A stretch of DNA of 64,000 nucleotides from Bryopsis sp. KO-2023. Lineage: Eukaryota; Chlorophyta; Ulvophyceae; Bryopsidales; Bryopsidaceae. Shown here in pieces: positions 10,546 through 22,742 of this stretch (position 1 is its first letter; each line of letters opens with the position of its first letter). Below the pieces are notes generated by a model. It was not told the DNA's origin. It saw only the letters and a program-made list of their open reading frames with translations, and searched no databases. The position numbers and the translations under genes were made by a program. The DNA is taken from the NCBI GenBank assembly GCA_030272585.1, contig BSYQ01000011.1, forward strand, positions 2,232,001-2,296,000. Direction: 5' to 3'.

Positions 10546-13500
10546 ATGTTGTCTGTGTTCTTGTTTCATGATATGTTGCAGGCAGCTTTTTTTTTATCAT
10601 GTGTGGTGCCTACACTGGCTGGGACTATTCCCCTATTATTTCCTAGCCCCCTTGATACTTCGGGGAATATTTACAACAATGTGAGTTGAAAAACACACAT
10701 ACACACATTTTCACGAATTTCTTCTGGGACATTTTTTTTTTTAATACTATTTTTGGTTGTGGCTGGCTCTTTTCTGTTTTATTTTATTTTCATCGTAAGT
10801 CTGTTTTTGGTGATCAAAAGAGGAAAAGAACATAGTATTGGGATTGAACAAGCCTGTGTTTAGCTGTTTTTGACCGATGTCAGACCTGGGGCGATTCCGT
10901 GTGTCAGACTGCACTGACAAGAGCCTTTTTACATGAGTTTTGTTTTCCATCCCTCTTTTGTCAAAATCCCTTCGTGGCTGACACATCAGGCTTTCCTTTT
11001 GTCATTTCTCCTATTTCAGTTCCATTTTTCGCTCGTCTTTTTTTTCTTTTCTTCCAACGCTTCGATTTTTCGTGTTTTTTTTTTCTTCTGGTAAAATAGT
11101 TTTATTAACAGTCCTGTTTTTTTCTTTTTTTTTTCCTTTCCCTTCTTGTTCTGAAGGTGACAGGAAACTTACTACCAGTTGAAGCTTCGTTTGTCGATTC
11201 TGTGTGCGTGATCAACGATGAAGAAATCCGATTCGGAGAATCACAGAATCTATTGAAAAAATGCGGCACTTTCGTTTTGTATACGGAGTCGTCAGTCGCC
11301 TCTTTCACAGTCATGGACTTGTCTGACGATGGGGAAGTGGTTCGAAAAATCAGGGAGCCGGAATTCAATGTAAGGGTGGCTGACTAATCCTTGCAGAGTT
11401 GAAGGGGCGGGGGGGGGGGGGGGGGGGGTAAAAAAAAAAACACAAGGGTAAAGAAATGAAACTAAAAAAGTAGGAAAAAATTGAAAGGAACACGATTGCC
11501 ACATTCCGATCGTCACAATGTTACAAATATATTTAATATTCGTTTAATAGATATGTTTTTTTTCTTAAATTGTGACATGGTATATGAACAAAATATATTT
11601 ATATTTGACCCTCAAGCTAATGGGGGGAAGAAGGGTTTTATCTTCTCGTTTTTGTTCGGTTTTGGGTTTTTTTTGTTGACTGACACAGCCAAGTTCTCGA
11701 CGCCAAAAGAATAATCTTCAACCTGAATTTGCTTGTAACTTCAACTTGTGGTGGTTTCGTAAACTACATTATTATTATTAATAATTTACTTTTCTACTTT
11801 TTTTGTCTCTGAGGGAGGAATGTTTTAGACTCCTTGCATTGGTGCCTCTGTTTTTAACCATCAATTTATTTTTATTTTTTAATACTATTTTTTATAGTAC
11901 AGTCATGGTGGAAAATATCTGTAATGCCATCCACAGATTCGACCTCAGTTCAATTTACGATGTATAATTTCTGGATTGTAGGTTACAGTAGTTGGAAGCG
12001 ACAGCGACGGTGGAGTGGTCGTCACTCCACGATTCTTGGTTATCCAAAAGGAATCGGGCGAAACCATGGAATTTTCTGATGGAACAAATTATCAACTCAC
12101 CAATTTGCCACCCAACAAAATTGTCCGATTCGAGGTCTCTGAATTCGATCAAGCCACAAGACACATTTACATTTCAAGGTAACTAGAACATAAATAAATA
12201 AATAAATAAATAAATAAATATTTTGTCATGTTGGAGTGTGGGTCGATACCCATTCGTTTGGCTGAGGAGACTTGGCGGATTTTTTCAACGTTGATGGAAT
12301 TCTTTTGAATCGGAAAAAAAAAACATACTTTTTTTCGACATTCTTTGTTAAAGGATGGCCTTTTTACTTAACAAGCAGTATGTAATGGGATTTTTTTTCC
12401 GTATTTGATGGACCACAGATCGACCCGGCAATCAGCAAAACCTCCGACGGCCAAAATCACTCGGATCACAAAAGATCCAGAAGAAGATCTCAATGGATTC
12501 GAAGAATACCGGGTTACCTTCAGCGACTGGGTGGTACTCAACCAGCTCCCCACCGAAAAATACTCATGCACCCACGAACTCGAACATCGATTCGTCCAAG
12601 GGGTAAGCGATGGAGCCATCGCCATCAACCAAACCCTCCTCAGCATCGAATGCCCCCAAGCCAATCTGGCCGATTTCTCCGAGCCCAAATTAAAGCAGAT
12701 GGTGGAAGTCCAGGGGGCATCGAATGTCTCGATGACATACATAGCACCGCCCTTCGATCTGCTGTCCAGGGGGAAACCCACCATTGTGATTCGTGCAATG
12801 AAGCAGAGCAATAATGGGTTGCCCCAGGCCAATTCAACGCTGCCGCTTTCGATTGCAGTGCCGAAAGGCCGGGTGGTGACCTTTGGGGGGGTGCCTAGCA
12901 AGAAGAGGTTTGTGTTTTCGGACTCTTTGTATTCTGCGAAAGATATTCAGAAAGCCTCGGATTATGCAACCAGTATGAGTGTGATGGCGGGAGCAGGGGT
13001 AACCACTGCTGTTACGACTTCGGTGGGGGTGGCTGTGGCATCGGCCTCGACTGGAACTGGTAGGAAATTCATTGCTTTTTTTTTGGTTTTTTTTCCTAAT
13101 CCAACAAGAAGTATAATGGAAGCAGAAGTGTTTATCAAAAGAAATGTAAATATAGGAAAGGGGGTTGATAAAAAAACAGGCCAGATGGCCGACACACATT
13201 CAAAAACAAAGCAATATTGTATATTAGCATCGGAAAAAACGGAAACAGAATGTGAATGAATGTTGATTTCTGTGTGTGGTTGGGGTGTTTTATTTTATTT
13301 TCATTTTTCATTTTTTTTCCCAGTGGCTGGGAGCACTGCCGCTGGGTCGATGTCTGGAGCCTCAAATCTGTTGAACGAAGCCCAGAGGATATTTTTGATC
13401 GGCCAGCTGGCGTTGGCTGGGTTGCCGGAGACCTGCCAGGAACTTTCAGATGGACTGGAGTGGACAATGCTTAATATCAAATTGCCTTGGGAAGATGAAA

Positions 13501-16500
13501 GCGCCGAGGAGGAGGTGAGTTTTTGTTTTAGAGTTTACTGGAGTTTAGTGGAACATTGTATCGAAAGATATTACTGTTGGTGTTCAATATCTATCGAGTC
13601 AAGGTCATTTATCCTCTTTTTTCAATTTATACAGTTTTTACAGGGCCCCCCCCCTCCCCCCCCCCTCCTTTTTCCAGATATATATCCCCTGAACGCTTCT
13701 TTGTTTTCATCTGTTTGAATTCTGATTTTTTTTGTTTTCCCCCCCCATCATCCTCCTGCTGCTTCAGTAATTTCTTTCGTTTATTTTTTATTTTTGCTGA
13801 ACAGGATAGGCGCATCGCGGTGAAAAGGACGCTGTTTTGGTCGGCGGTCGTTTTGTCGAGTTTGTTCATAACTCATTGCATAATGTTGGTTTTCCTTCTC
13901 AGACTGAGAATCGGAATTCCTTCCATGCTGAGGCTGCCTCGATTAGAATTGTATTTCGGATACTGGGCAATTCCGGCACTAGCCACGGCCAGCGCCGGCC
14001 TCTTCAAAGACGATGGCAGCAAATCCGATAATGAACAGAGAGGTACTTTTTTTGTTTCATATTCTCGATCCTGAATTCTGAATTCTTGATTTTTTTCTTT
14101 TTTAAAGGAGTATTTTCCCCCTAAGATAAAGATAGAAGCCCTTTTTTTTCTTTTTTTTTTTTGGGGGGGGGGGATATGTATTTGCTTAAAACTACATTGT
14201 GTCTATTTGTCGAACAGTGGGCAGCCCGGAGCGTTTATATATTATTGGTTTGACGATGGGCGGGGGAAATTGAAATAATATGACATGATGATAGATGCCA
14301 AGCATTACCTTCAACTAATTTCCTTCCATACCCTGAATTTTGTTTTGAAATTCCCCCCCCCACCCCCCCCCCCCCCAAAAAAAAAAAAAAAAAAAACATA
14401 GAAAAAAAACAAGCAAATATGTGGTGAGTTCGTTTTCATTTCTTGAACATTTTCTTTAAGAATATAAGAAATGAAAATAGCCAATACTTCGATTCTACTT
14501 TTCAGTTTCGATTCAATTGTTGGAATTCTTTTTCTAATGTGTTTTTTTTGAATTCAATTTTTTAAAAATTTATTTTTTGGAAATGTAACACACAGATGAT
14601 GTCATCCTGGGTGTGGCTTTATTGCTCATTTTCCCTGGCCTTTTCATTGCCCTTCATATCTACACCTTGTGGAGTTTTTTTTATCGACGCTCTCCACAGA
14701 CATACAAAGCAATTGCCGTTTTCGAAAACGAAGGCTCCGATTTCGAGATGGAGGCATTAAGGAGCCGATGCAACTCTGAAAGTAATTCTCAATCTCCTTT
14801 TCTTGAGGATTACCCCCCCCTTCCTCCTCCTCCTATAAATATATTTTTATATTTTATTTTTTTATGTGAAGACTTCCTCTGCATCGCGTTTTTTTCAACT
14901 TTTTTTTTTTGGTTTCCGTTTCGAAAAAAAAAATCCCCCTAAAACATAAACTTCCGATACCCCCCACATTTTTTTTTTTTTTATTTTTTTTCCGCATTGA
15001 CTGCCCTTTTTTCTTAAATTAATAAGTGGTACATAATGTCACTATTTTTCAGGAATGGGGAAAGAAGGGGAAAAGAGTACTGGATATCGTGATGATTGTG
15101 GTGAAACGGGGATAGTTTCACCAAGTATGCTTCAAATAGCTATTTTGTCGAAAACGTTTTTTTTGAAACACCTTTGAAACAGGAATCAAATGCCACATTG
15201 AAAATAAAAATCAAATAATAAAATCAAATATTTTTCTCCTGTTTCTGGAATTTGTCTCCTGGAATGTACGAGCAGGGAAAGAAAAACCAAGAAACCTGTC
15301 ATTGTTTTGGTTTGTGAATAAATTCCATCTTGAAATAAAAAGTAAAAAGAGTGGGAGGAAAAAAAATAAAAATAGACTCAAATATATACGATTCGAAAAG
15401 GGTTGAGAAAAATAACCAGGAAAGCAATATTCACTGAAGTTTCTTTCTCTTTTTTTTATTTCTCTAACATTCTTTTGATAATCTTGAAAACCACGTATGT
15501 CTTGCTCTTGAATCATTGTCTTAAATAGGCAGCATTGCCAATCAAGCATCTCCAACACAAAGCAATCGATGTCTGTTTTTTTGAGTTTCTTACCCTTTTT
15601 TTTATTAACAGTCAGTGATATCGAGACCAATTTGATTGAAAACCATGTATCCACACTGGCGGTAAAGAATCCTAATATCCAGGATAGGTTCGATGTGGTC
15701 GAACCTCAACAACAAGCAAAACGAATGGAAGCTTCCCCACCGGAGGAGCCCAAAGAAGAAGCCGAATCTGGTAGGCTGTTTCAAAACAGACGTAAACACA
15801 CACACACACGCACACTTGTTTTTTTTATGTCGTCTTTCACTTCTATTGTTTCAAAGTTGCATCCAATTTTGCAGACTTGCTGAAGTCTGCTTCCAAAATC
15901 AAAATCTTTAAAACCACGCGTCAATCTTCTTTTCACTTTGAGCTTCAACTTTGCTTCATTTTTTTATTTTTTTTCAAACTGTGGATGTTGTGCTTCAGGT
16001 TGTTGCGGCTGCTGGGGAAATTTTTGGGAAAAATACTTTTGGACGCCTGTGCTTGGGCCCCCTTACAGTGGGGAGTGGATGGCTCCATCGGGTCCAAGAA
16101 ATCTTTTCTATGCAAGGTTTGGAGCCATGTTTGAAGAGTTTCGCGGGAAGCCTATGGGAATCAGGTAGAAGGAATTCCAACAAAAAAAATAAAGAGAGAA
16201 AGAAAAGTACACAGAGTTTTTTTTTTTTGTTTTGAAAACTGTGTATTATATCTTGTGTGGAAAATATTCTAGCGAACATATCATGAGATGGATTGTCTTT
16301 GGAGGGAAAAAAAAAAAGGAAGAAAAATGTGATGGTGCATGGAGTGACTTTTTTTCCTCCCCAATTTGTGTTTAATAATGAATAGATCAATGGTTAGGAT
16401 TATTTTTCTATTGTTTAAGTACTTATTTATTTGTTTAATTCTTTTTTTTCTTCTTTAATTTCAGTTCTTTGATTCTCTTTTTTTCTTTTGCCTTTTTTTT

Positions 16501-18914
16501 TTCGACAGGGGAAACACATATGGCGTGGATGCCCAAACACATTCAGTGGTCAGGGGTACCCCCACCCCCATCATAGTCAAGCGTTCTTTTTACTCATCCC
16601 CCTGGGAAGGCTCCAGTATCGGCCATCACTTGCAGGTGATGCTCTTTGGTCTGTCTAATTGAAAAATCAAAAAAAAGAAGAGGGGATTGGCGGGGGGGGG
16701 GGGGGAATTGAACGAAAAATAGTGCTGAGAAGGGAAGTAAACTGTGGAAAGAAACGGCAGGAAATCTCCCAAAAATAAAAGATAAGGAATAAGATAGGAA
16801 TTGGAAGAAAGAATTTCTGGTCTGGGTTCCACCTTTCAAATTATGACCCCTCCAAACAGAACTGTCTTCGGTGTCCCACTTGTTTTTTTTAATCAGTTTT
16901 CATGGAAAGCGTATTAACGCTGTGAAGACGAATCGACTGAAACAAAAAGAGCTGAACTTTCTCTGTAATTTCTTTTTCCCCCCTCTTTCGTTTATGGTAC
17001 CCAGGTCAGTGGCAAAATTTTCGACATGTTCAAGCTGGTCTTCATTGCCTCTTTGATCAGTGGAGAAGACGATCCACAGACAGTTGCCCAGGTCATCGTG
17101 ATTTTAACCCTGTCTGTAATATTCTTCATTTCCTTAAGAATTTTCAGGACTCCAATTTCCAGGTGAGAACAATGGTGTTTTTTTTTTTTTTTTTGTTTTT
17201 TTTCGTTTTCAACACAAGAAAAAAATAGCGCTCTTTTGCTGCAAGGATTGTTGCTTGATATGGCACATTTTTTTTTCTTTTCTGGTTGGGGGGGAAAAAG
17301 AGAGATATCAAGGAGATAAAGATCGAGAAAAATTAAAAAAAAAGGACTTACATGAGTAAAGGTTTCAACCTCAGAGCAATTCCATATTTAATCTGGGTTT
17401 TTTGGTTTCTGTTATCTCCCTCCTGCTCTTTTTCATGAAGCTGAACATATTGCTTTCCTTCGCTTGTTTTTTTTTGGACCCAACGCTTTTTTTTTTTTTT
17501 TTTACTGTAGGTGGGATCTGGGTATGGCTATGTTTGGTGAACTGACCGACATAATCACTTTCACGATCGCCCTCATAATCTTCGTGGCGGACCTCGGAGA
17601 AAAACAGGAAAGAACCATAGGGTGGATCATGATGGTTACGAAAACGCTGTCTTTCCTTTCCACGTTTTTGGATCAAGGTCTCCTCGTCATTGAGCTTGTT
17701 CAGGTAATCAACGTGGTGATCTGCTATTTATAGCGAAAACCCGTTGTAAAAAAATTCGGAACGAAAAAAGTAATAAATGAAATAAATTCCAGATTTTACC
17801 CCGGAAAATTTCAGGTGGTCCACAACATGGGGTCCTACATGTGCTGTCCCTTCTTCTTTGACAAGAAAAAGTAAGAACTTTTTTTTTTTGAAAAAATGTG
17901 GATAACATATATGTGATATATATTATGCATATCACATAGTGGACGGGCTACATGTAGCCTTCAGTCTATATACTTTTTCGCCCCTGACTCGCCCCAGCGA
18001 CGCTATTTCGATTGGTAATAACGTTGAAACGTAGCGTAGCCTTGAATTGCTGAACATCCCTGTTGTGTTTTTTTTAGGGCGTCGTAGCCGCCATCAAACA
18101 GAAGCTGGGGATCAACCCCAAGCTGCTGGAAGTCTTCACCTCGCTTCAAAAACACAATCCCCAATATTTGGAACGGAAGTTCTTCAATCGATGGGTGCGA
18201 AACACCATCGGCAAAGGCATCCAAGCCGCCCCATTGAAGCACGGCGTCGCTCCATTCGAAGAGGTCGTCTACTTCAGGATATTCGGTGGACGACCCACCG
18301 AGGAATGGAAACGCGGAGAGGCAGGCCGACCCGAAACCAAAGAGGCCAAAGTGCGGCGGGAGCGCATCCTATCTCACGCCAAGGAAGAGTCGCGTTTCAT
18401 CATCAGGAATGCAACGGAGAGGGCGAGAAGACGAGCGCCGCCATCCCCGCTGTCGAATCCGTCGTCGCCTTTACGAGAAATCGATGAGCACCACCCCATT
18501 CCCTCCTCGACAGAAATCGCGCCAGAACCCGTTGTGGCGGCGCCATCCTCGACAGAACCTGGGGATGACCCTCAATCCAGAACGAAGCAAGAAGAAAACC
18601 CGGAAAATTTGTCTCCGTTTTTCTACCCTGCTGATGAAACTCTTCCTGCAGTTGCTCCGGAGCCATCTGCGCCAACATTCGAAGGCGTGGGTGATGGGGC
18701 AGACTGGGAGGTAATGCCAGATGAGAGGGCAGTCCGGGGAACCCCAGCTGAGCGGCCAGATGAGAGGCCAGCGCGGGAAACCCCGACATTTGAAGGCGTT
18801 GGTGATGGGGCAGACTGGGAGGTGATGCCAGATGAGAGGCCAGCCCGGGAAACTCAAACAGGCTCCACTATCAGCCGTTTCTTCCGCCGTGTGGTTTCTT
18901 ACACTTCCCGGTAA
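10546..18914 (+). CDS. TRP-like (Pkd2/FLC-type) multipass membrane protein
   Basis: Fourteen exons: 10546-10680, 11157-11369, 11982-12178, 12419-13059, 13324-13514, 13805-14042, 14596-14781, 15612-15770, 15999-16164, 16509-16635, 17005-17162, 17511-17703, 17815-17870 and 18078-18914, about 1,165 residues. It starts with a hydrophobic leader, then a roughly 380-residue soluble domain that would be luminal or extracellular. Next is a Gly/Ala/Ser linker and about seven hydrophobic segments (e.g. TLFWSAVVLSSLFITHCIM, ILGVALLLIFPGLFIAL, ELTDIITFTIALIIFVADLG). The C-terminus is a long charged tail. This architecture and the ELSDGLEWTM segment resemble the fungal/protist TRP-like family (ML-like domain plus TRP domain), implicated in calcium or flavin transport. 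The tail repeats a PTFEGVGDGADWEVMPDER unit twice. The start is uncertain (ATG 10546 or 10573). The junction 17870/18078 is one base out of phase with GT-AG rules, suggesting a missed microexon or an A-run length error. Confidence 0.7.
12191..12221. repeat. (ATAA)n microsatellite
   Basis: About seven tandem ATAA units directly after the donor of exon 3 of the TRP-like gene. Confidence 0.9.
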
Positions 18915-20462
18915 CACCGGGAAAAAAAAAAAGGCGGGGGGGCGGGGGGGGGAGCCGTGCAGCCGATGAAGAGAAAACAGGACAAAAAAAGGAGAAAAGC
19001 AAAGACAAAAAAAAGGTCATGAAAAGTTGCAGAGGGCCGGATCATCCCTCCAGGTGGATGTGGTGCAGCAAGTGAGCTGGGGGAGGGATGTTTTTCTTTC
19101 TATTTTCCTTGCTGGATGTTGTGAGTGTGTGTGCATGTTTTTTCCTCTTTTTTTTTTTTCAATTTGATCCTCGGTATTATTATTTACTACGGGGAAGACG
19201 CAGTCTTTCGCTGTTTTTTTCTTCAACGTATTTTTGTTTTCGTGAATTAGTCATCGTATCCATGCTCGATAGCTGCAATATGGATATCTGTATTTAGTTG
19301 TCCTTGTGCATTGATTTGGGGCATGCACCAACAGTTTCGTATAATATTATTGATGGATATATGTATTTTTTTTTTAATATTTGTGGACAGACTTCTTTTT
19401 TGTACGTCTGTCTGCATTGAATAATGCAGTGAAAAAGAAAGGAGAGTAGGTGATAGGGAAAGCGAAATATTTTTAAATATATATATATATATATTTTCAG
19501 GTAGAAAAAAAGTGAAAAAAGTGAAAAAAAATAATCCCCTGAACGGAAGGGTGATATAAAAAAGGGCACTCCATTTTTTTTTTTGTCCCCGAGCTGTGAG
19601 TAAGTTTTCCCAGTTCTGGAGGGTTTGGAATGGTGAAAACATTTTGTGTATTATAAGCTTCTGCTTTCTGCTGGAATGAAATAGCCAAGGGTTCTGTGTA
19701 GATCTCTAAGAAAAAATAAAAAGAGTGAGAAAAAGAGTGGAACTGAACAAAGCAGAATTTGAAGAATTGGAGTTGCATGGTGGATCTTGTGCAGTTGATG
19801 GGCTAGGGTTTTGATGGGGAGGGAGGGAGGGGGGGCTGAGTATGTATTAGAAATATTTCAAACAGAATTTGGAGGTTATTTTTTGTGCAGTGGTTGTGAT
19901 CTCCAGAGAGAAATGAAGATTTTTTTTTTCAAAGCATTTGGTGTTGGTTGGCATAGAGGGAGGGAATGAACATGGGGGAAGGGGGGAAAAAACATGGGAA
20001 GTGGGGTGCATTGATTTGACAGGGCACCTCGTGGAACAAGCGACAATATCAAGGGTGTAAAGTCGAATCTCATCAATGAGTTTTTCTTTTGAATCCAATC
20101 GGGTGGTGTCGCTCAACAACAAAAATGCATGTCGATAATATTTTTTGGTGGTTTTTATGCTGTCTTGTTGTCGACGCAAGCAGCTAAAGTAGTGGATGCT
20201 TGTTCAGCAGGTGGGAGAATCAAACTCAAAGAACTGGGCTGGAAGCTTCCTTCCATTTCTTCTGGCCGATGTGTCCCTGGCCTATGTTTGAAATTTCCTT
20301 TTTAGGGGGAACATCTGATTTCAAGTGCAGCCAACTTTTTCCAATGAAAATTCCTTGCGCGCAAGGGACGAAATCATCTCAGGGATTACTCGAAATATTA
20401 ACACAGTTTGCAAGATTTTTTCCAACCGTCATGTGCGTTGATGCCTGCCAGCTTCACCCCCT
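18915..20462. other. Intergenic stretch between convergent genes
   Basis: Nothing coding is seen. It should hold the 3' UTRs of the TRP-like gene (+) and of the unidentified gene (-). It is T-rich in the first part and G-rich from 19800 to 20000. Confidence 0.45.
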
Positions 20463-21455
20463 CACCCCAGAAAATTAACCTTGTGTTGTGTCAGACCCAA
20501 TTGAATGAGATTATTTATAGTACAGATCGGATCTTGGCAGCAAGGATATAGTCTTCTTCTTGGTTGTATCCAGGTCTTTCTGTAAGCTTCGATATGTTGT
20601 TTGATGTATGGCCGGAGTAACACTTGTTCAAATCCACCCAAAAAAAAAAAACGAAAGAAGGGCAAAACGACACCACAAAACTCAAGCGTTTTGCATGACG
20701 CGGTTTATTTTCGATGCTCATCTTTGGAAGAAACCGAACGATCAGGTTGGCCGCCAACAGCGTGACTTCCCAGGAAGCCGCCACGAAAATCCCCTCCAAG
20801 CTCGTGATAACCGTCAAAAGAAGGGTACTTGTGGGCGTCCGGACGATGCCGTGTTTGGGGACTCTCTCGTAGACTTCGTTTTGAATCCTGGTGGCCTCCG
20901 TTTTCAGCAGCTTGGCGTATTCTTCTTCGAAGCGTTTCACACCCAACTCGCTGTTCGTGAATACCATCGACTGCTGAAACGGACGCCGTCACTGATCTTA
21001 TTTGCATTCTCCGTCGAGTTCGCAGCATTCGAAGTGAAGTCTAAAAACCCTTGCCGCCGCCTTCGGTCTTGTTCGCTCAACACAGGTCTGGTAAACAGCC
21101 ACGTGGGCATCCTGACGCTCGCACGAGGTATGTCGTCCGAAGGGCTGCTGGCTTTTGATTCGGGATAATACAAGTTCACGCCCCCGTCTTGTGCCACAAA
21201 AGAAGCCATCGTCAATCCTTTCCGAACAACCCTAGAGCACGTCGTCACGCTCAAACTGGTTTTTACAGTCAAACTCCCATCCCTCTCTTCAGTTTTCAGA
21301 AATTCGCGATGGGTCGTGCCGATCCACACTTCCTGATTGAAGGCTTGCGCTGTTTCAAACACCAGCGGCCGTCGCTCAAACGGTTGCCCATCTGGCATCA
21401 AATTACGCACGAGGGACATTACTATGCAGGACGGATTCAAGGGATTACCCCTCAT
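20463..21455 (-). CDS. Unidentified membrane-associated protein gene with an apparent frame break
   Basis: I do not recognise this protein. On the minus strand a 160-residue frame runs from ATG 21455 (or 21419) to about 20980. The reading then continues in a different frame from about 20985 as MVFTNSELGVKRFEEEYAKL down to about 20700, with one hydrophobic segment (TLLLTVITSLEGIFVAASWE). A further in-frame piece follows to 20463. Between the two main frames lies only GTCCGTTTCAG, which obeys GT-AG but at 11 bases is too short for a normal intron; a frameshift or sequence error is more likely. Coding-like composition across both frames supports a real or recently lost gene. Its 5' end abuts the telomere-bearing palindromic element, which may have cut off upstream exons. 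Confidence 0.4.
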
Positions 21456-21583
21456 GTCCGCTACTGCCATAACCGCTACTCGTCATACATAACCGTTTTT
21501 CGTCAAACATATCTAAAAATAGACCGCTCGAGCTCGCTCGGCGCGCGCCGGTCTACCCCGCTCGCGGCGCGCCGGTCGCGCAA

Positions 21584-21619
21584 CCCTGAACCCTAAACCC
21601 TAAACCCTAAACCCTAAAA
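21584..21619. repeat. Interstitial telomere array, CCCTAAA orientation
   Basis: About five tandem units, the first variant (CCCTGAA), the rest CCCTAAA. This is the plant/algal telomere motif. Confidence 0.9.
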
Positions 21620-21689
21620 CCACCCCAAACATTTTGTTTTCGAAATGGTCACGTGATTTGTACGACCCACACCCCTGACTGACTGGGAC

Positions 21690-21760
21690 TGGACTGGGTA
21701 TCGTGGGTATCACGGGTATCATGATTCATGATACCATGCGCAGGTTACCTTGGAGCCGTG
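21690..21760. repeat. GGTATCATG-type dispersed repeat, copy 1 (partial)
   Basis: Contains repeats of GGGTATC(A/G)(T/C)G followed by ATGATACCATGCGCAGGTTA. The same block recurs at 40905-41090 (inverted) and 43775-43945. It sits inside the telomere-bearing palindrome. Confidence 0.7.
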
Positions 21761-21887
21761 GAACACCGGTGGAGAGGTGTCGCCCCATAACCGCTACTCC
21801 CATGTGCGCTACTGCCACAACCGCTACTCGTCAGACATAGCTAAAAATAGGCAGCCACGTCAGCATATGCCGTATAATTTAGGTTAT

Positions 21888-21968
21888 TTTAGGGTTAGGT
21901 TTAGGGTTTAGGGTTTAGGGTTTAGGGTTTAGGGTTTAGGGTTTAGGGTTTAGGGTTTTAGGGTTTTA
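21888..21968. repeat. Interstitial telomere array, TTTAGGG orientation
   Basis: About ten units of TTTAGGG with slightly degenerate ends (TTTTAGGG at the right). It lies in inverted orientation to the array at 21584, so both face outward as on a tiny linear chromosome. Confidence 0.9.
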
Positions 21969-22153
21969 AGGTTGCGCGACCGGTGCGCGCGCGCGCGAGT
22001 TAGGCCGGTGCGACTGCGAGTTAGACCGGCGCGCGCTGAGCGACCACGAGTTAGACCGGCGCGCCCCGAGCGAGCTCGAGCGGTCTATTTTTAGCTGTGT
22101 CTGACGAAAAGCGGTTATATCTCACGACAAGCGGTTATGGCAGTAGCGGACAT

Positions 22154-22380
22154 TGTATACGTGTTCTAGGCGTGGGTGAGACAGAGACGCGAACTGAGGG
22201 CAACACTCGCGCCCCTTACAATCCAACTCAATTGATTTCAATCTCCCTTGGGCCCAGACCTCTCTTATACACAACCCTCTGATTCAGTTAGGCTTTCGCT
22301 ACTCTAACCACCATCAAGTCCATACCCAATCAGGCCCAGTCCGACATACAAATCACCCTGGTACAACATGAGGGGTAATC
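22154..22380. other. Spacer between two mobile elements
   Basis: No gene. Near its right end (about 22368-22382) it carries a 15-base inverted match (GATTACCCCTCATGT) to bases just left of the palindrome at about 21443-21457, so a larger inverted structure may enclose that element. Confidence 0.4.
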
Positions 22381-22431
22381 GGTGGAGATGCTCTAAGAGC
22401 ATCTCCACCGGTGTCCCCAGTCTCAGTTGCA
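22381..22431. repeat. Left terminal repeat with end palindrome
   Basis: 22381-22409 is a 29-base perfect palindrome (GGTGGAGATGCTC, TAA, then its complement), overlapping the 35-bp terminal repeat 22397-22431. It looks like two Harbinger termini abutting at one TAA. Confidence 0.85.
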
Positions 22432-22742
22432 GTTTGACATTAGTAACACGATTGAAGCGCCATTGAAATGACAACTGAGGCGACCTCACTTCAAAATCGA
22501 ACTGCGCCTCACTTCGCGTCTCATTTCGAAAATCAACGGAAAATCATGATTACACACAAAGAAGCAGCTCAGCTGTGGACCTGTGTGATTAGCTTCTGTT
22601 GCAGAAAAATCGAGAAACCCATCCAAAAAACAACAGAATCTCAAAAAAAAACAAAAAAAACATAATTTATATATATCACGTCTCATTTCGAACGAACGAA
22701 CGTAGCGAACGTTCTGGTTGAACGACTCGTTCTAGTTGTGCG

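Larger units (their letters stand above)
21454..22153. mobile_element. Palindromic element with long inverted arms and internal telomere arrays
   Basis: The left arm starting ATGTCCGCTACTGCC at 21454 is matched by the right arm ending in its reverse complement at 22153. The similarity extends inward for roughly 85-90 bases to GACCGCTCGAGCTCGCTCGG. Inside the arms are GC-rich ACCGGCGCGC motifs, a CCCTAAA array on the left and a TTTAGGG array on the right. A third, direct partial copy of the arm lies at about 21785-21850. No coding capacity is seen. No clean target duplication was found, so the class (MITE, foldback or subtelomere-derived) is unresolved. Confidence 0.65.

Noticed and set aside
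21584..21968. A true chromosome end
   Set aside because: Unique genes lie on both sides, arrays are short and in both orientations, so these are interstitial repeats.
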